Below, one piece after another: positions 6,275 through 13,823 of a stretch of DNA of 22,376 nt. The DNA is taken from NCBI GenBank assembly GCA_016783225.1, contig JADHWZ010000011.1, forward strand, positions 1-22,376, given 5' to 3'. Made by a program: the position numbers and the translations under genes. The stretch comes from Dehalococcoidia bacterium. GTDB taxonomy: Bacteria > Chloroflexota > Dehalococcoidia > GIF9 > UBA5620. The first letter of the stretch is position 1; each line of letters begins with the position of its first letter. The notes beneath the pieces were generated by a model. The model searched no databases and was not told where the DNA came from. It saw nothing but the letters and a program-made list of their open reading frames with translations.

Positions 6275-7186
6275 CTACTCTCCACCTGGTTCTGTCTTAA
6301 AGAGCTTATCAATGTCCTGCACGATCCTCCTCTTGTCCTCCTCAGTTATAGGTTCTTGCCCGACAGGTTCAGCACCGGCCACACGTTTCAACCTATCGAG
6401 CTGTTCCCGTATCTCCGAAGGCAGCTTCTCATACAGGCCCTCAAGCTCTCTCTCACTGCGTTCAACGAGTTCGCTGATTTCTTCCATCTTGACTTCAATT
6501 CCCAAAGCAGTACCCAACACCTCCAGAACCGACCTTGACCCCTTTGGGTACGGAAGGGGGAAACCCTGAAGGTAAATCGGTATTTCACCCATTACACAGA
6601 TAGCCTCCAGACCTCTCTTCCTGGCAACTCCCAGCAAGAGCCCGTTCAAACCAGTGATATTGCCTTGTCCACCCAAGCCCTCGATGTCTGACATCAGCAC
6701 TGTATTCTCATAGCTTCTCACTTCATCGATTAAGTCTTCGCTATTAGGTGCCGCCCAGACTCTCGACCTCGCCGTATGATGGATAGGCGCGACGGCTGCT
6801 CCTGATGTGTAGGCTCTCCGACATCCGAACTTCACTGCCACATCCAGCACAAGATTCGCCATTCGGTAGGCCTTTGTACCTTCGGCGTAGGCCGTCCCTC
6901 CTGCAATTGGCTGTTCCTGGGCGACAAACAACACCAAGTCCCTTTTTACAGTTCTGCTGAAATAGAACTTATTACTGGGAAACTCCAGCCCTTCCAACTC
7001 CCCGTTTCTGATGACAACCTTCCTGGGATAGAAGAAGTCCCATGGCTCAATCTCGCCGAACTCCTCTGCATCCACCATTCTCCTGAGAGCGTCGACCGCC
7101 ATTATTCCGACGTTACCGATTCCCGGCCAGCAAGCTATCAAGACCGGATCTTTGAGCTCGGGTTCCTTCCAGAGTCTAATTCCCAT
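6275..7186 (-). CDS. PAC2 family protein (first of a tandem pair)
   Basis: A 303-residue PAC2 protein with the classic N-terminal WPGIGNVG loop (about residues 20-27), a FPSNKFYFSR segment parallel to its neighbour, a TSGAAVAPIHH strand-loop, a GLNGLLLGVARKRGL helix and an IPIYLQGFPLPYPKGS segment. The C-terminal quarter is a charged helical region (about 220-303) ending in acidic residues. The family shares a fold with purine nucleoside phosphorylase-like proteins and includes eukaryotic PAC2, archaeal PbaA/PbaB and many bacterial proteins. ATG 7186 overlaps the upstream sixA stop by one base (TAATG), so the genes are translationally coupled. Confidence 0.92.
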   Translation of the reverse strand: MGIRLWKEPELKDPVLIACWPGIGNVGIMAVDALRRMVDAEEFGEIEPWDFFYPRKVVIRNGELEGLEFPSNKFYFSRTVKRDLVLFVAQEQPIAGGTAYAEGTKAYRMANLVLDVAVKFGCRRAYTSGAAVAPIHHTARSRVWAAPNSEDLIDEVRSYENTVLMSDIEGLGGQGNITGLNGLLLGVARKRGLEAICVMGEIPIYLQGFPLPYPKGSRSVLEVLGTALGIEVKMEEISELVERSERELEGLYEKLPSEIREQLDRLKRVAGAEPVGQEPITEEDKRRIVQDIDKLFKTEPGGE

Positions 7187-7683
7187 TAGTCTCTCTTTCT
7201 ACTGCCTGTGGCCTGACCCGTCTGCCGAGCAAGAAGAGGAGCAAGCGCCCAGTCTACTGCCCAACTCTCACCGCTCTTGGCAAGGCAGACCACACCTCCC
7301 ATCCGGAAGTTCACGATGTCTTTCTCCGGCTCGCCCAGGATAAGTAGAGACGCCAATCTCTTCAAATGTGGCAGGTGGCCTACAATCATGAGTGATTCTT
7401 CAGCTTGCAGGATCAACTCCTTCACCCTGTGAGGATCATCCAGAGGTCCAAGCCCATCCTGTTCAGCAATACCTGCAAGTGGCGTAAGTTGTTGAGCAAA
7501 GAGCTCCGCTGTCTGCTTCGCCCTCAGCTTACCGGAGTGAAGAATCCGCACAACCTCTATCCCCAGCTCGGCCACACAACAAGCCACCTTCTCGACTTCC
7601 TCTTTGGCCCTATCAGTCAAAGGCCGCGACGGGGCTTCCATCTCGGATTTGGATTCACCGTGCTGCACCAGATACAATTCCAT
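7186..7683 (-). CDS. sixA: SixA-like phosphohistidine phosphatase (QHG variant)
   Basis: A 165-residue histidine-phosphatase-superfamily protein of SixA size. The catalytic His is H8 in LVQHGES; the usual RHG is QHG here. R54 in the LRAKQTAE segment and the second His H103 in VGHLPHL are present, so the core is mostly intact. SixA removes phosphate from phosphohistidine, classically on the HPt domain of ArcB or on PTS components. Replacement of the RHG arginine by Gln is, to my knowledge, found in a subset of SixA proteins, so loss of activity should not be assumed. ATG 7683 follows GAGGGG at 7 nt. It heads an operon with two PAC2 genes. Confidence 0.85.
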   Translation of the reverse strand: MELYLVQHGESKSEMEAPSRPLTDRAKEEVEKVACCVAELGIEVVRILHSGKLRAKQTAELFAQQLTPLAGIAEQDGLGPLDDPHRVKELILQAEESLMIVGHLPHLKRLASLLILGEPEKDIVNFRMGGVVCLAKSGESWAVDWALAPLLARQTGQATGSRKRD

Positions 7684-7721
7684 CTATTGCCCCTCGCGAG
7701 TCCAGCTCCGCACTCGCGATA

Positions 7722-7750
7722 AGTATAGCACACAGCTATAACTACTTTAA
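7722..7750 (-). promoter_or_regulatory. Candidate promoter of the sixA-PAC2-PAC2 operon
   Basis: On the minus strand TTAAAG (7750-7745), a 17-bp spacer and TATACT (7727-7722) with TGC directly before it give an extended -10 promoter about 39 nt ahead of the sixA ATG. Confidence 0.5.
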
Positions 7751-7919
7751 GTCAGCCGCCAGGAACACCGAGTCCGACGCCCACCGTACTACCCACACAG
7801 GAAATCATGCCAAACTCCCGGAAATGCCCGATACTGTAACATTTTGGGATGAGCAGCTGAGGAAGGGCAAACTCCACAGCGTGGCTAAGCTTACCACCCC
7901 CCATATTAGATTCGCAGCC

Positions 7920-7948
7920 TTTACAATCTGCCTGCTACAAGCTATAAT
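7920..7948 (+). promoter_or_regulatory. Strong promoter abutting the cca start codon
   Basis: TTTACA (7920-7925), a 17-bp spacer and a perfect TATAAT (7943-7948). The -10 ends 8 nt before the A of ATG 7957, so transcription would begin at or within about two bases of the start codon, predicting a leaderless mRNA. Confidence 0.65.
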
Positions 7949-7956
7949 CTGGGGCA

Positions 7957-9441
7957 ATGCCTGCTATCAAGCCAGAGCTACTTGCTCTCCTCTCCAGGGT
8001 GTCCGCTATATTGACCCAGCACAATTGCCAGGCTTATGTAGTTGGTGGGTTTGTCCGTGACTGGCTGCTGGGCAAAGAGACGGCCGACATCGACCTTGCA
8101 GTCAGCGTAGATGCCCCAAGGATAGCTCGGGAAGTGGCTGAAGCCTTTGACGCCAAGTACCTGTTGCTGGATGAAGACAACAGGGTGGCCAGGGTAGTGG
8201 TGACCGAAGGGGAGCAGTCGCGGCATCTGGACTTTGCCTCTTTCTTAAGCAGTATCGAAAATGACCTGGCGCGGCGAGACCTCACCATAGACGCTATGGC
8301 AGTGGAGCTTCGAGGCTTCACCTCTGGCGTGCCCCAGGTTATTGACCCGTTCTGTGGAGAAAGAGATTTGGAGATGGGAGTGGTGCGGGCGGTAAGCCAG
8401 CGGATTTTTGAGGAGGATGCGGCCAGGTTGCTCCGGGCAGTAAGGTTATCTACAGAGCTAGGTTTTGGAATCGAACCGACAACCGAAAGCCTGATTCGGC
8501 AGAACTGCCGCTTGGCCAAGTTGGTGCCTGGTGAGAGATTGCGAGAGGACTTGCTTAGGCTGCTAGCTTTGCCCGGTTCCGCTGATTCGGTGCGCTACTT
8601 GGATGAGTTAGGGCTCCTCACCGAGGTGATTCCTGAGCTGGGTGAATTGAAAGGAGTCAAACAACCGAAAGAGCACTACTGGGACGTCTTCAACCACTCT
8701 GTGGAGACGATGGCCAGCGTTGAGTTTGTGCTGAGGGAGGCCCAATGGAAATACGGCAAAAGCGACCTGTTAGCGGTGAGTCCCTGGTCGGAGGAGATAC
8801 ATCAGCATTTCCAAGAGGAAGTCTCCAGCGGCAGTACTCGGAAGTTGTTGCTTAAGCTCGGTGGATTGCTGCATGACATCGCCAAGCCAGCAGCCAAGAC
8901 AATTGATGAAACAGGCACAATGCGTTTTCTGGGGCATGCCAAACAAGGGGTGCCTATTGCGACAGCCATCCTGGGAAGACTACGGTTCAGCAGCCGGGAG
9001 ATAAGACTGGTGGAAAAACTGGTCTACCACCACCTTCGTCCAGCCCAGATGGCGAATGACGGTTTGCCTACCAGCCGGGCTATCTATCGCTACTTTCGGG
9101 ATACTGAGGACGCTGGCATCGATATCCTGTTCCTGGCCCTGGCTGATTACCTGGCTACTCATGGCCCCAAGCTCGATATTGAGGAATGGCAGCAGCACAA
9201 TCATTTGATAAGCTATATTCTGGCTGAGCATTTTCAGCAGCAGGCTGAAATCCTGCCGGTCAAACTGATTGATGGAAACGACCTGATGGATGCTTTCGGT
9301 TTGAGCCCAGGCCCCCTGATTGGCGAACTCCTGACCGAGGTGCGTGAGGCTCAGGCCGCCGACGAACTGAGCACGAGGGAAGAGGCACTAGGTTTCGTGC
9401 GCGAGAAACTGGAGAGGCGCTGCTGTGGTGTGGGTTCTTAG
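7957..9441 (+). CDS. cca: CCA tRNA nucleotidyltransferase / poly(A) polymerase family protein with HD domain
   Basis: A 494-residue class II nucleotidyltransferase. In order: the GGFVRDWLLG loop (residues 30-39), the catalytic DID pair (D44, D46), LARRDLTIDAMA (about 104-115), and FEEDAARLLRAVR (151-163), which belongs to the nucleotide-selecting helix. An HD phosphohydrolase domain follows with H240, H247, the HD pair at 306-307 and YHHLRP. The enzyme adds CCA, or only the terminal A, to tRNA 3' ends; sequence alone does not settle which, or whether it is a poly(A) polymerase. HD domains in such enzymes act as phosphatase or phosphodiesterase. ATG 7957 has no Shine-Dalgarno and abuts the promoter; GTG 7999 is an alternative start that keeps the catalytic core. 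Confidence 0.88.
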   Translation: MPAIKPELLALLSRVSAILTQHNCQAYVVGGFVRDWLLGKETADIDLAVSVDAPRIAREVAEAFDAKYLLLDEDNRVARVVVTEGEQSRHLDFASFLSSIENDLARRDLTIDAMAVELRGFTSGVPQVIDPFCGERDLEMGVVRAVSQRIFEEDAARLLRAVRLSTELGFGIEPTTESLIRQNCRLAKLVPGERLREDLLRLLALPGSADSVRYLDELGLLTEVIPELGELKGVKQPKEHYWDVFNHSVETMASVEFVLREAQWKYGKSDLLAVSPWSEEIHQHFQEEVSSGSTRKLLLKLGGLLHDIAKPAAKTIDETGTMRFLGHAKQGVPIATAILGRLRFSSREIRLVEKLVYHHLRPAQMANDGLPTSRAIYRYFRDTEDAGIDILFLALADYLATHGPKLDIEEWQQHNHLISYILAEHFQQQAEILPVKLIDGNDLMDAFGLSPGPLIGELLTEVREAQAADELSTREEALGFVREKLERRCCGVGS

Positions 9442-9453
9442 GAAGAGGAGGCG

Positions 9454-9506
9454 AAGCCAAAGCACAGCGCTACATGTTTGTTATGTGTGGAAATGTAGCG
9501 CGGCTT
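9454..9506 (+). terminator. Hairpin after cca, no T-tract
   Basis: GCGCTACAT (9467-9475) and ATGTAGCGC (9493-9501) form a perfect 9-bp stem with a 17-nt loop. Outside it AAGCC (9454-9458) can pair with GGCTT (9502-9506) across an 8-nt left bulge. It begins 13 nt after the cca stop. The lack of a clean T-run makes intrinsic termination uncertain. Confidence 0.45.
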
Positions 9507-9531
9507 TCTAACGTCGCCTGGTACAGTTCAG

Positions 9532-9547
9532 CGAGGCTGAAGCCTCG
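9532..9547. repeat. 16-bp GC-rich palindrome upstream of secD, REP-like
   Basis: CGAGGCT (9532-9538), GA, AGCCTCG (9541-9547) is a perfect 7-bp inverted repeat 39 nt before the secD start, inside an otherwise plain spacer. It resembles short extragenic palindromes seen in several copies in other genomes, but only one copy is present in this window. Confidence 0.4.
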
Positions 9548-9585
9548 TACTACAGTGATGAATATTGTGTAGGATGGCTAGTTAA

Positions 9586-10905
9586 TTGGCAAGGGGAAAC
9601 ATCTCGCTACTCATTCTTATAGTGCTTCTTTTTGGCACGGCCCTATGGGCGGTAGTGCCATTGGATAGCGAAAGACTGGGCAGGCAAGGGCTGACACTTG
9701 GACTTGATCTAGAGGGTGGCAGCCACCTGGTTTATGAGGCTGACCTGTCACAAAAGGACCCAGCACAAAGCGATAATGACGCCATGCGAGGGGTGCTGGA
9801 CAAGATTGAGCGGCGTGTCAATGCCTATGGTGTCACCGAACCGATAATCCAGCGCCAGGGCCATGACCGAATTCTGGTCCAGCTTCCCGGGGTGAGGGAT
9901 GTCGATGAAGCTATCAGGCTTATTGGGCAGACGGCTGAGCTTGATTTTAGAGAGGTGGAGCTTGATGAGACGGGGCAACCGGTGCTTGATGAGGAAGGTA
10001 GACAGCAGTGGGCGAAGGCTATGGCTGTTGGCAGCGATGAACAGGAAAAGCAGCTTACCGGCAAATACCTCAAGCCCAATGCCAGCGTCGTTCTGGCCCC
10101 GCAGACCAATGAACCTGAAGTAGCTTTTGAGTGGAATGGGGAAGGGGCGGTCCTTTTTGAGCAGATTACTGAGCGCAACCTGCAGAAACCGCTGGGTATA
10201 TTCCTGGATGAGCAGCTCATCTCGGCCCCTACGGTCCAGGCAGTCATCAAGGAGAAGGGCGTCATCACCGGCCTGGATTTGGAGGAGGCCAGGCTGCTAG
10301 CCATACAACTTAATTCCGGCTCGCTGGATGTGCCGCTGAAGGTCATTCAAGAGCAGGACGTGGATGCCACTCTGGGGGCAGACTCTATTGAAAAGAGCCT
10401 CGTCGCTGGAGTAATTGGCCTGGCGCTAATAGTGTTATTCATGCTTCTTTATTATCGTGTGTCTGGCTTGGTGGCTACTTGCGCTCTAGTCGTTTACGGT
10501 GTTCTGTTGACAGCGATTTTCAAAATGATCCCGATAACTCTGACGTTGCCTGGCATAGCGGCTTTGATTCTGTCTATAGGTATGGCGGTGGACGCGAATG
10601 TGCTTATCTTTGAGCGGCTGAAGGAAGAACTCCGGTCAGGGCGTACTCTGGGTGCTGCGGTAGAAGTCGGCTTCAACCGCGCCTGGCCAGCTATCCGCGA
10701 TAGCAATATCACTACCTTTATCGCCTGTATTGTTCTTTACTGGTTTGGTGGGACTCTCGGGGCGTTTATGGTCAGGGGTTTTGCCCTGACCCTGTTTATC
10801 GGTGTAGCGTTGAGCATGTTTTCAGCAATCATAATCACGCGGACGTTCCTGCGCATTGTAATTCGTGCGGTGACTAGTCGGCCAGCCTACGGAGTTCAGA
10901 AATGA
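9586..10905 (+). CDS. secD: Protein translocase subunit SecD
   Basis: A 439-residue SecD of the short type. An N-terminal membrane helix (about residues 6-26) is followed by the GLDLEGG motif, the large periplasmic P1 domain with VNAYGVTEPIIQRQG, and five C-terminal membrane helices carrying the GMAVDANVLIFERLKEE signature. SecD with SecF forms an RND-fold accessory complex of SecYEG that uses the proton gradient to pull exported proteins outward. The start is TTG 9586, 8 nt after AGGATGG, because no ATG lies near the conserved N-terminal helix. Its stop overlaps the secF start by 4 nt (ATGA). No clear promoter is seen in the 144-nt gap after cca, so read-through from cca is possible. Confidence 0.96.
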   Translation: MARGNISLLILIVLLFGTALWAVVPLDSERLGRQGLTLGLDLEGGSHLVYEADLSQKDPAQSDNDAMRGVLDKIERRVNAYGVTEPIIQRQGHDRILVQLPGVRDVDEAIRLIGQTAELDFREVELDETGQPVLDEEGRQQWAKAMAVGSDEQEKQLTGKYLKPNASVVLAPQTNEPEVAFEWNGEGAVLFEQITERNLQKPLGIFLDEQLISAPTVQAVIKEKGVITGLDLEEARLLAIQLNSGSLDVPLKVIQEQDVDATLGADSIEKSLVAGVIGLALIVLFMLLYYRVSGLVATCALVVYGVLLTAIFKMIPITLTLPGIAALILSIGMAVDANVLIFERLKEELRSGRTLGAAVEVGFNRAWPAIRDSNITTFIACIVLYWFGGTLGAFMVRGFALTLFIGVALSMFSAIIITRTFLRIVIRAVTSRPAYGVQK

Positions 10906-11822
10906 TGGATATTGTAGGCAAGAGATTCTGGTTCTTCCTTATATCGGCGGTGGTAATCATCCCCGGCATAGTCTCGTTGGCCATCTTTGGGCTTCAGCTG
11001 GGGGTTGACTTCAGCAGCGGTACCACGATGACGCTTCGGTTTGATGCTGAAGTTGAACAAGGCCAGTTGCGCCAGGTACTGGCTGATTCGGGTTATGACG
11101 AGGCGATGATTCAACGCACCGGTGAGGGGGATTCCCTTGTCCGTACCAGGCAGATATCCTCTGGTGAAAGGCTAGAACTGACCAACGCTCTCGAAGCGGA
11201 CCTCAATGTCGAAGTCACTGTGCGTGATTCTTATACTGTGTCTCCGATCATAGCCACTGAGACTGGGCGCAATGCAGCTATCGCTGTAGGGATTGCTGCC
11301 GTTTTCATGTTGCTCTATATTGCCTGGGCGTTTCGCCGTATGCCCAAACCGTTTCGCTGGGGAATATGTGCCATTGTAGCACTGGCTCACGATATACTGG
11401 TGGTCATGGGCATTTTCTCCATTCTAGGTTGGGTGGCTGGAGTCCAGATTGACGCCTTGTTTATCACCGGCATGCTTACGGTTGTGGGCTATAGTGTCAA
11501 TAACACCGTCGTTGTCTTCGACCGGATTCGAGAGAATGTAAGCAAGGGCATAAGCAAAGACTTCGAACTCACGGTGAACTCGAGTATCCTGGAGACACTG
11601 GGGCGGTCTCTAAATACCAGCCTGACTACGCTGTTTGTTATTCTGGCCATTTTCCTATTTGGTGGAGTCACCATCCACTATTTTGTTCTGGTGTTACTCA
11701 TCGGCGTGATCGCTGGCACCTACAGTTCTATGTGCATTGCTGGTCCGTTGTTGGTGATTTGGGATAGGCGTGAGTGGGGTAGATTCTTTTCCTGGCTGCG
11801 GCCTGCCAAGAAGCCTGCTTGA
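10902..11822 (+). CDS. secF: Protein translocase subunit SecF
   Basis: A 306-residue SecF. The N-terminal helix (about residues 8-29) leads into the GVDFSSGTTM motif, a small P1-like domain, and five C-terminal helices including the GYSVNNTVVVFDRIREN signature. It partners SecD in protein export across the cytoplasmic membrane. ATG 10902 overlaps the secD stop (ATGA); a second ATG directly follows at 10905. The pair is the usual separate secD-secF arrangement rather than a fused SecDF. Its 3' end forms the left arm of a large hairpin. Confidence 0.96.
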   Translation: MMDIVGKRFWFFLISAVVIIPGIVSLAIFGLQLGVDFSSGTTMTLRFDAEVEQGQLRQVLADSGYDEAMIQRTGEGDSLVRTRQISSGERLELTNALEADLNVEVTVRDSYTVSPIIATETGRNAAIAVGIAAVFMLLYIAWAFRRMPKPFRWGICAIVALAHDILVVMGIFSILGWVAGVQIDALFITGMLTVVGYSVNNTVVVFDRIRENVSKGISKDFELTVNSSILETLGRSLNTSLTTLFVILAIFLFGGVTIHYFVLVLLIGVIAGTYSSMCIAGPLLVIWDRREWGRFFSWLRPAKKPA

Positions 11823-11855
11823 ACCTTAGCTCATGAGTGCAGGTTCAAAAGGCTT
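11811..11855 (+). terminator. Hairpin overlapping the secF stop codon, no T-tract
   Basis: AAGCCT (11811-11816) plus TTGAACCT (11819-11826) pair with AGGTTCAA (11841-11848) plus AGGCTT (11850-11855), giving 14 bp interrupted only by a 2x1 bulge. The loop carries a CTCATGAG self-complementary core. No T-run follows; it may terminate transcription or protect the secDF 3' end. Confidence 0.45.
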
Positions 11856-12007
11856 GTTCTCTCGGTAACCACCTGAATTGCAGTATGCTGCATGGGTCAA
11901 TGCACAAGGAGATCAATTAGTCGAGTTGCCTCACTTCGCTGGGGGTAATCCTCGCAAAGACTCCAAATCGTTAGCAAAAATGGCGCAGCTTAGGGTCTAA
12001 TTGTTGA

Positions 12008-12047
12008 ATACTCTGTCAATTATCGGCATCAAGAGTTGGCAGAGTAT
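12008..12047. terminator. 12-bp hairpin in the secF/GT2 convergent spacer
   Basis: Arms 12008-12019 (ATACTCTGTCAA) and 12036-12047 (TTGGCAGAGTAT) pair over 12 bp with one T-G wobble and a 16-nt loop. It lies midway between two convergent genes and could act on transcripts from either side. The rest of the 287-bp spacer (11823-12109) holds no convincing gene. Confidence 0.4.
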
Positions 12048-12085
12048 AGATATTTGACAACGTGCATTAGCTTGGATTTTGGTAT

Positions 12086-12112
12086 TAACCTGACTATTAA
12101 CCGTTCAGGTTA
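12086..12112 (-). terminator. Hairpin at the GT2 stop codon, no T-tract
   Basis: TAACCTGA (12086-12093) and TCAGGTTA (12105-12112) form a perfect 8-bp stem with an 11-nt loop. The distal arm on the minus strand includes the TAA stop of the glycosyltransferase gene. No T-run follows on the minus strand, so it may mark a factor-dependent or processed 3' end of the long operon. Confidence 0.4.
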
Positions 12113-13732
12113 GGGCACTGAGACCCGAAAGACCGGCCTAGGCCGATACGGTTTGAAAGAGCGGTTGAAGTAAAACACCATCCCTAGCAGAAATGCGTGG
12201 TAGGTTGCCCATACCATGTTGATAATGACTACTGTGTCAAAAACATTGCCTAGTCGGTATATCCCTACAGTTACTGCAGCCAGGCTCAATATCATTAGTG
12301 TAAGCTGAGGCATTATGTATCTAATACTGAGCTTTCCACCTATCCCCTTGGGAGTGACGCCAAAAGGACGTTTGATGCTGAAGAGGGCCATTACTGCAGC
12401 ATTCATTAGTACCCAAAAGCTGATGAAGGCCAGCGATTGACCGGTGAACAGGGCTCTGGCCCGGTAGCCGCGCCTGCCCATGCTTAGGTAGAAGGTGCCC
12501 ATCGAGAAGATGAAGTATGGCAGAAAGGCCGCTGCATAGAACAGCGGATCAGCGATAAGCGGCCTGATATGAAACATGAGAAAGGCTACGGGGCACATAG
12601 TGAAAAAGAAGTTGCTCCAGCCGACCAAGAAGTAGGACCCAGAAACAAAGTACTCCCACCATTGGCCTGAATGAAGCGACCACGGCCTTTTGAAGAACTC
12701 AAGTATTATTCTCTTGAACACTCCAAGTGTGCCCAGCGCCCAGCGCATCTGCTGAGTAAAGTAACTTGACAGGTTCTCCGGACCCAGCCCATATACGTGT
12801 ACATGGTTGTAGTACAGAGATCTCCAGTGTTTTAAGTGTAGGCGAAAAGCAGTAGCAAAGTCCTCTGTAACCGACTTCTCGTCAAAGCCGCCTATGCTGC
12901 GTAAAGCCTCGGTTCGATAGACAACGTTGCTACCGCAGGTGAACATTGCATCGCTGACACTCTTGCCCTCACAAATATATTCATAGAAGACGGCCTGTTG
13001 ATGGGCAGCACCGAAGGCAACCGGGCTATTCTCGGTGTTGTCATAGAACTGTGGTGTCTGTATGAACGCCAGTTCGGGGTCTTCTTCGAGGAAAGGTATC
13101 GTCTGATTCAAGAAATTGCGGACCGGTTTTTGGTCGGCATCGAAAACGGCCATGTACTTCTGGGAAAGAGTCTTCATCAAATCGTTAATAGCACCTGCCT
13201 TATACCCCCTTCGATTGCCGCGGTAGACGTAGACGCAGCCATATCCCTCGGCGAGGTCTTGAATCCCTCTGCGTAGGTTCTCATTGGTTGAATCGTCGAC
13301 CACGTAAACCTTCTTTTGTGTGTAGTCAAGGTTTACTGCTGAGATAACCGTGTCTTCCAAGATGCCTGGCTCCTCATTGAAAGTGGCAATAATTACGGCT
13401 GTAGTGGGCTCCGCTGTTGCAGCAAATACATGCTCTTTGGTAACTGTATATTTTCCAGTAGCTTTGATAGTGGTCAGAAAGTAGGATATGGCATGGATGA
13501 AGATAAACACCTCAGCACCAAGGAGAAAAACGGCGAACAATCGGTCAAGCCAAGTATAGCTCGGATCAAGAAATGCTACCCCGCGGAATACTACGTATAA
13601 CGACAGGGTCACGATGGCCAGTAGTGCCATGACAGAAAGGATAGACAAACCACGCCTCTGTGGTTTGGTCTCAAAAGGCTCTTGAGCTCTGGTAGTAGCG
13701 TCAACCAGGATTTCCTTTCTCACGGAAGTCAC
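12110..13732 (-). CDS. Cellulose-synthase-like family 2 glycosyltransferase
   Basis: A 540-residue processive GT2 enzyme. Two N-terminal membrane helices (about 31-50 and 64-88) precede a cytoplasmic catalytic domain with DD146-147, DAD (D198, D200), TED (289-291) and QQMRW (327-331), the D,D,D,QxxRW set of cellulose, chitin and hyaluronan synthases. At least five more helices follow. It would polymerise sugar from an NDP-sugar and extrude the chain through the membrane; the sugar is not predictable. No PilZ domain or RxxxR motif follows the last helix, so direct c-di-GMP control as in BcsA is not visible. The start is GTG 13732 without a strong Shine-Dalgarno; GTG 13723 is an alternative. 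It ends the signalling operon, 91 nt after a stand-alone receiver. Confidence 0.9.
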   Translation of the reverse strand: MTSVRKEILVDATTRAQEPFETKPQRRGLSILSVMALLAIVTLSLYVVFRGVAFLDPSYTWLDRLFAVFLLGAEVFIFIHAISYFLTTIKATGKYTVTKEHVFAATAEPTTAVIIATFNEEPGILEDTVISAVNLDYTQKKVYVVDDSTNENLRRGIQDLAEGYGCVYVYRGNRRGYKAGAINDLMKTLSQKYMAVFDADQKPVRNFLNQTIPFLEEDPELAFIQTPQFYDNTENSPVAFGAAHQQAVFYEYICEGKSVSDAMFTCGSNVVYRTEALRSIGGFDEKSVTEDFATAFRLHLKHWRSLYYNHVHVYGLGPENLSSYFTQQMRWALGTLGVFKRIILEFFKRPWSLHSGQWWEYFVSGSYFLVGWSNFFFTMCPVAFLMFHIRPLIADPLFYAAAFLPYFIFSMGTFYLSMGRRGYRARALFTGQSLAFISFWVLMNAAVMALFSIKRPFGVTPKGIGGKLSIRYIMPQLTLMILSLAAVTVGIYRLGNVFDTVVIINMVWATYHAFLLGMVFYFNRSFKPYRPRPVFRVSVP

Positions 13733-13823
13733 TGCTCGTCAATGAGGATTATCTAGCTTCTTTTCTGAGCTCTCATTTCGGCCTTGTACGGGTATCTCGG
13801 TCACCGTTCTGCGCGAGGCATTC

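Noticed and set aside
12110..13732. C-terminal PilZ domain on the GT2 enzyme
   Set aside because: After the last membrane helix only about 12 residues remain and no RxxxR or D/NxSxxG motif is present.
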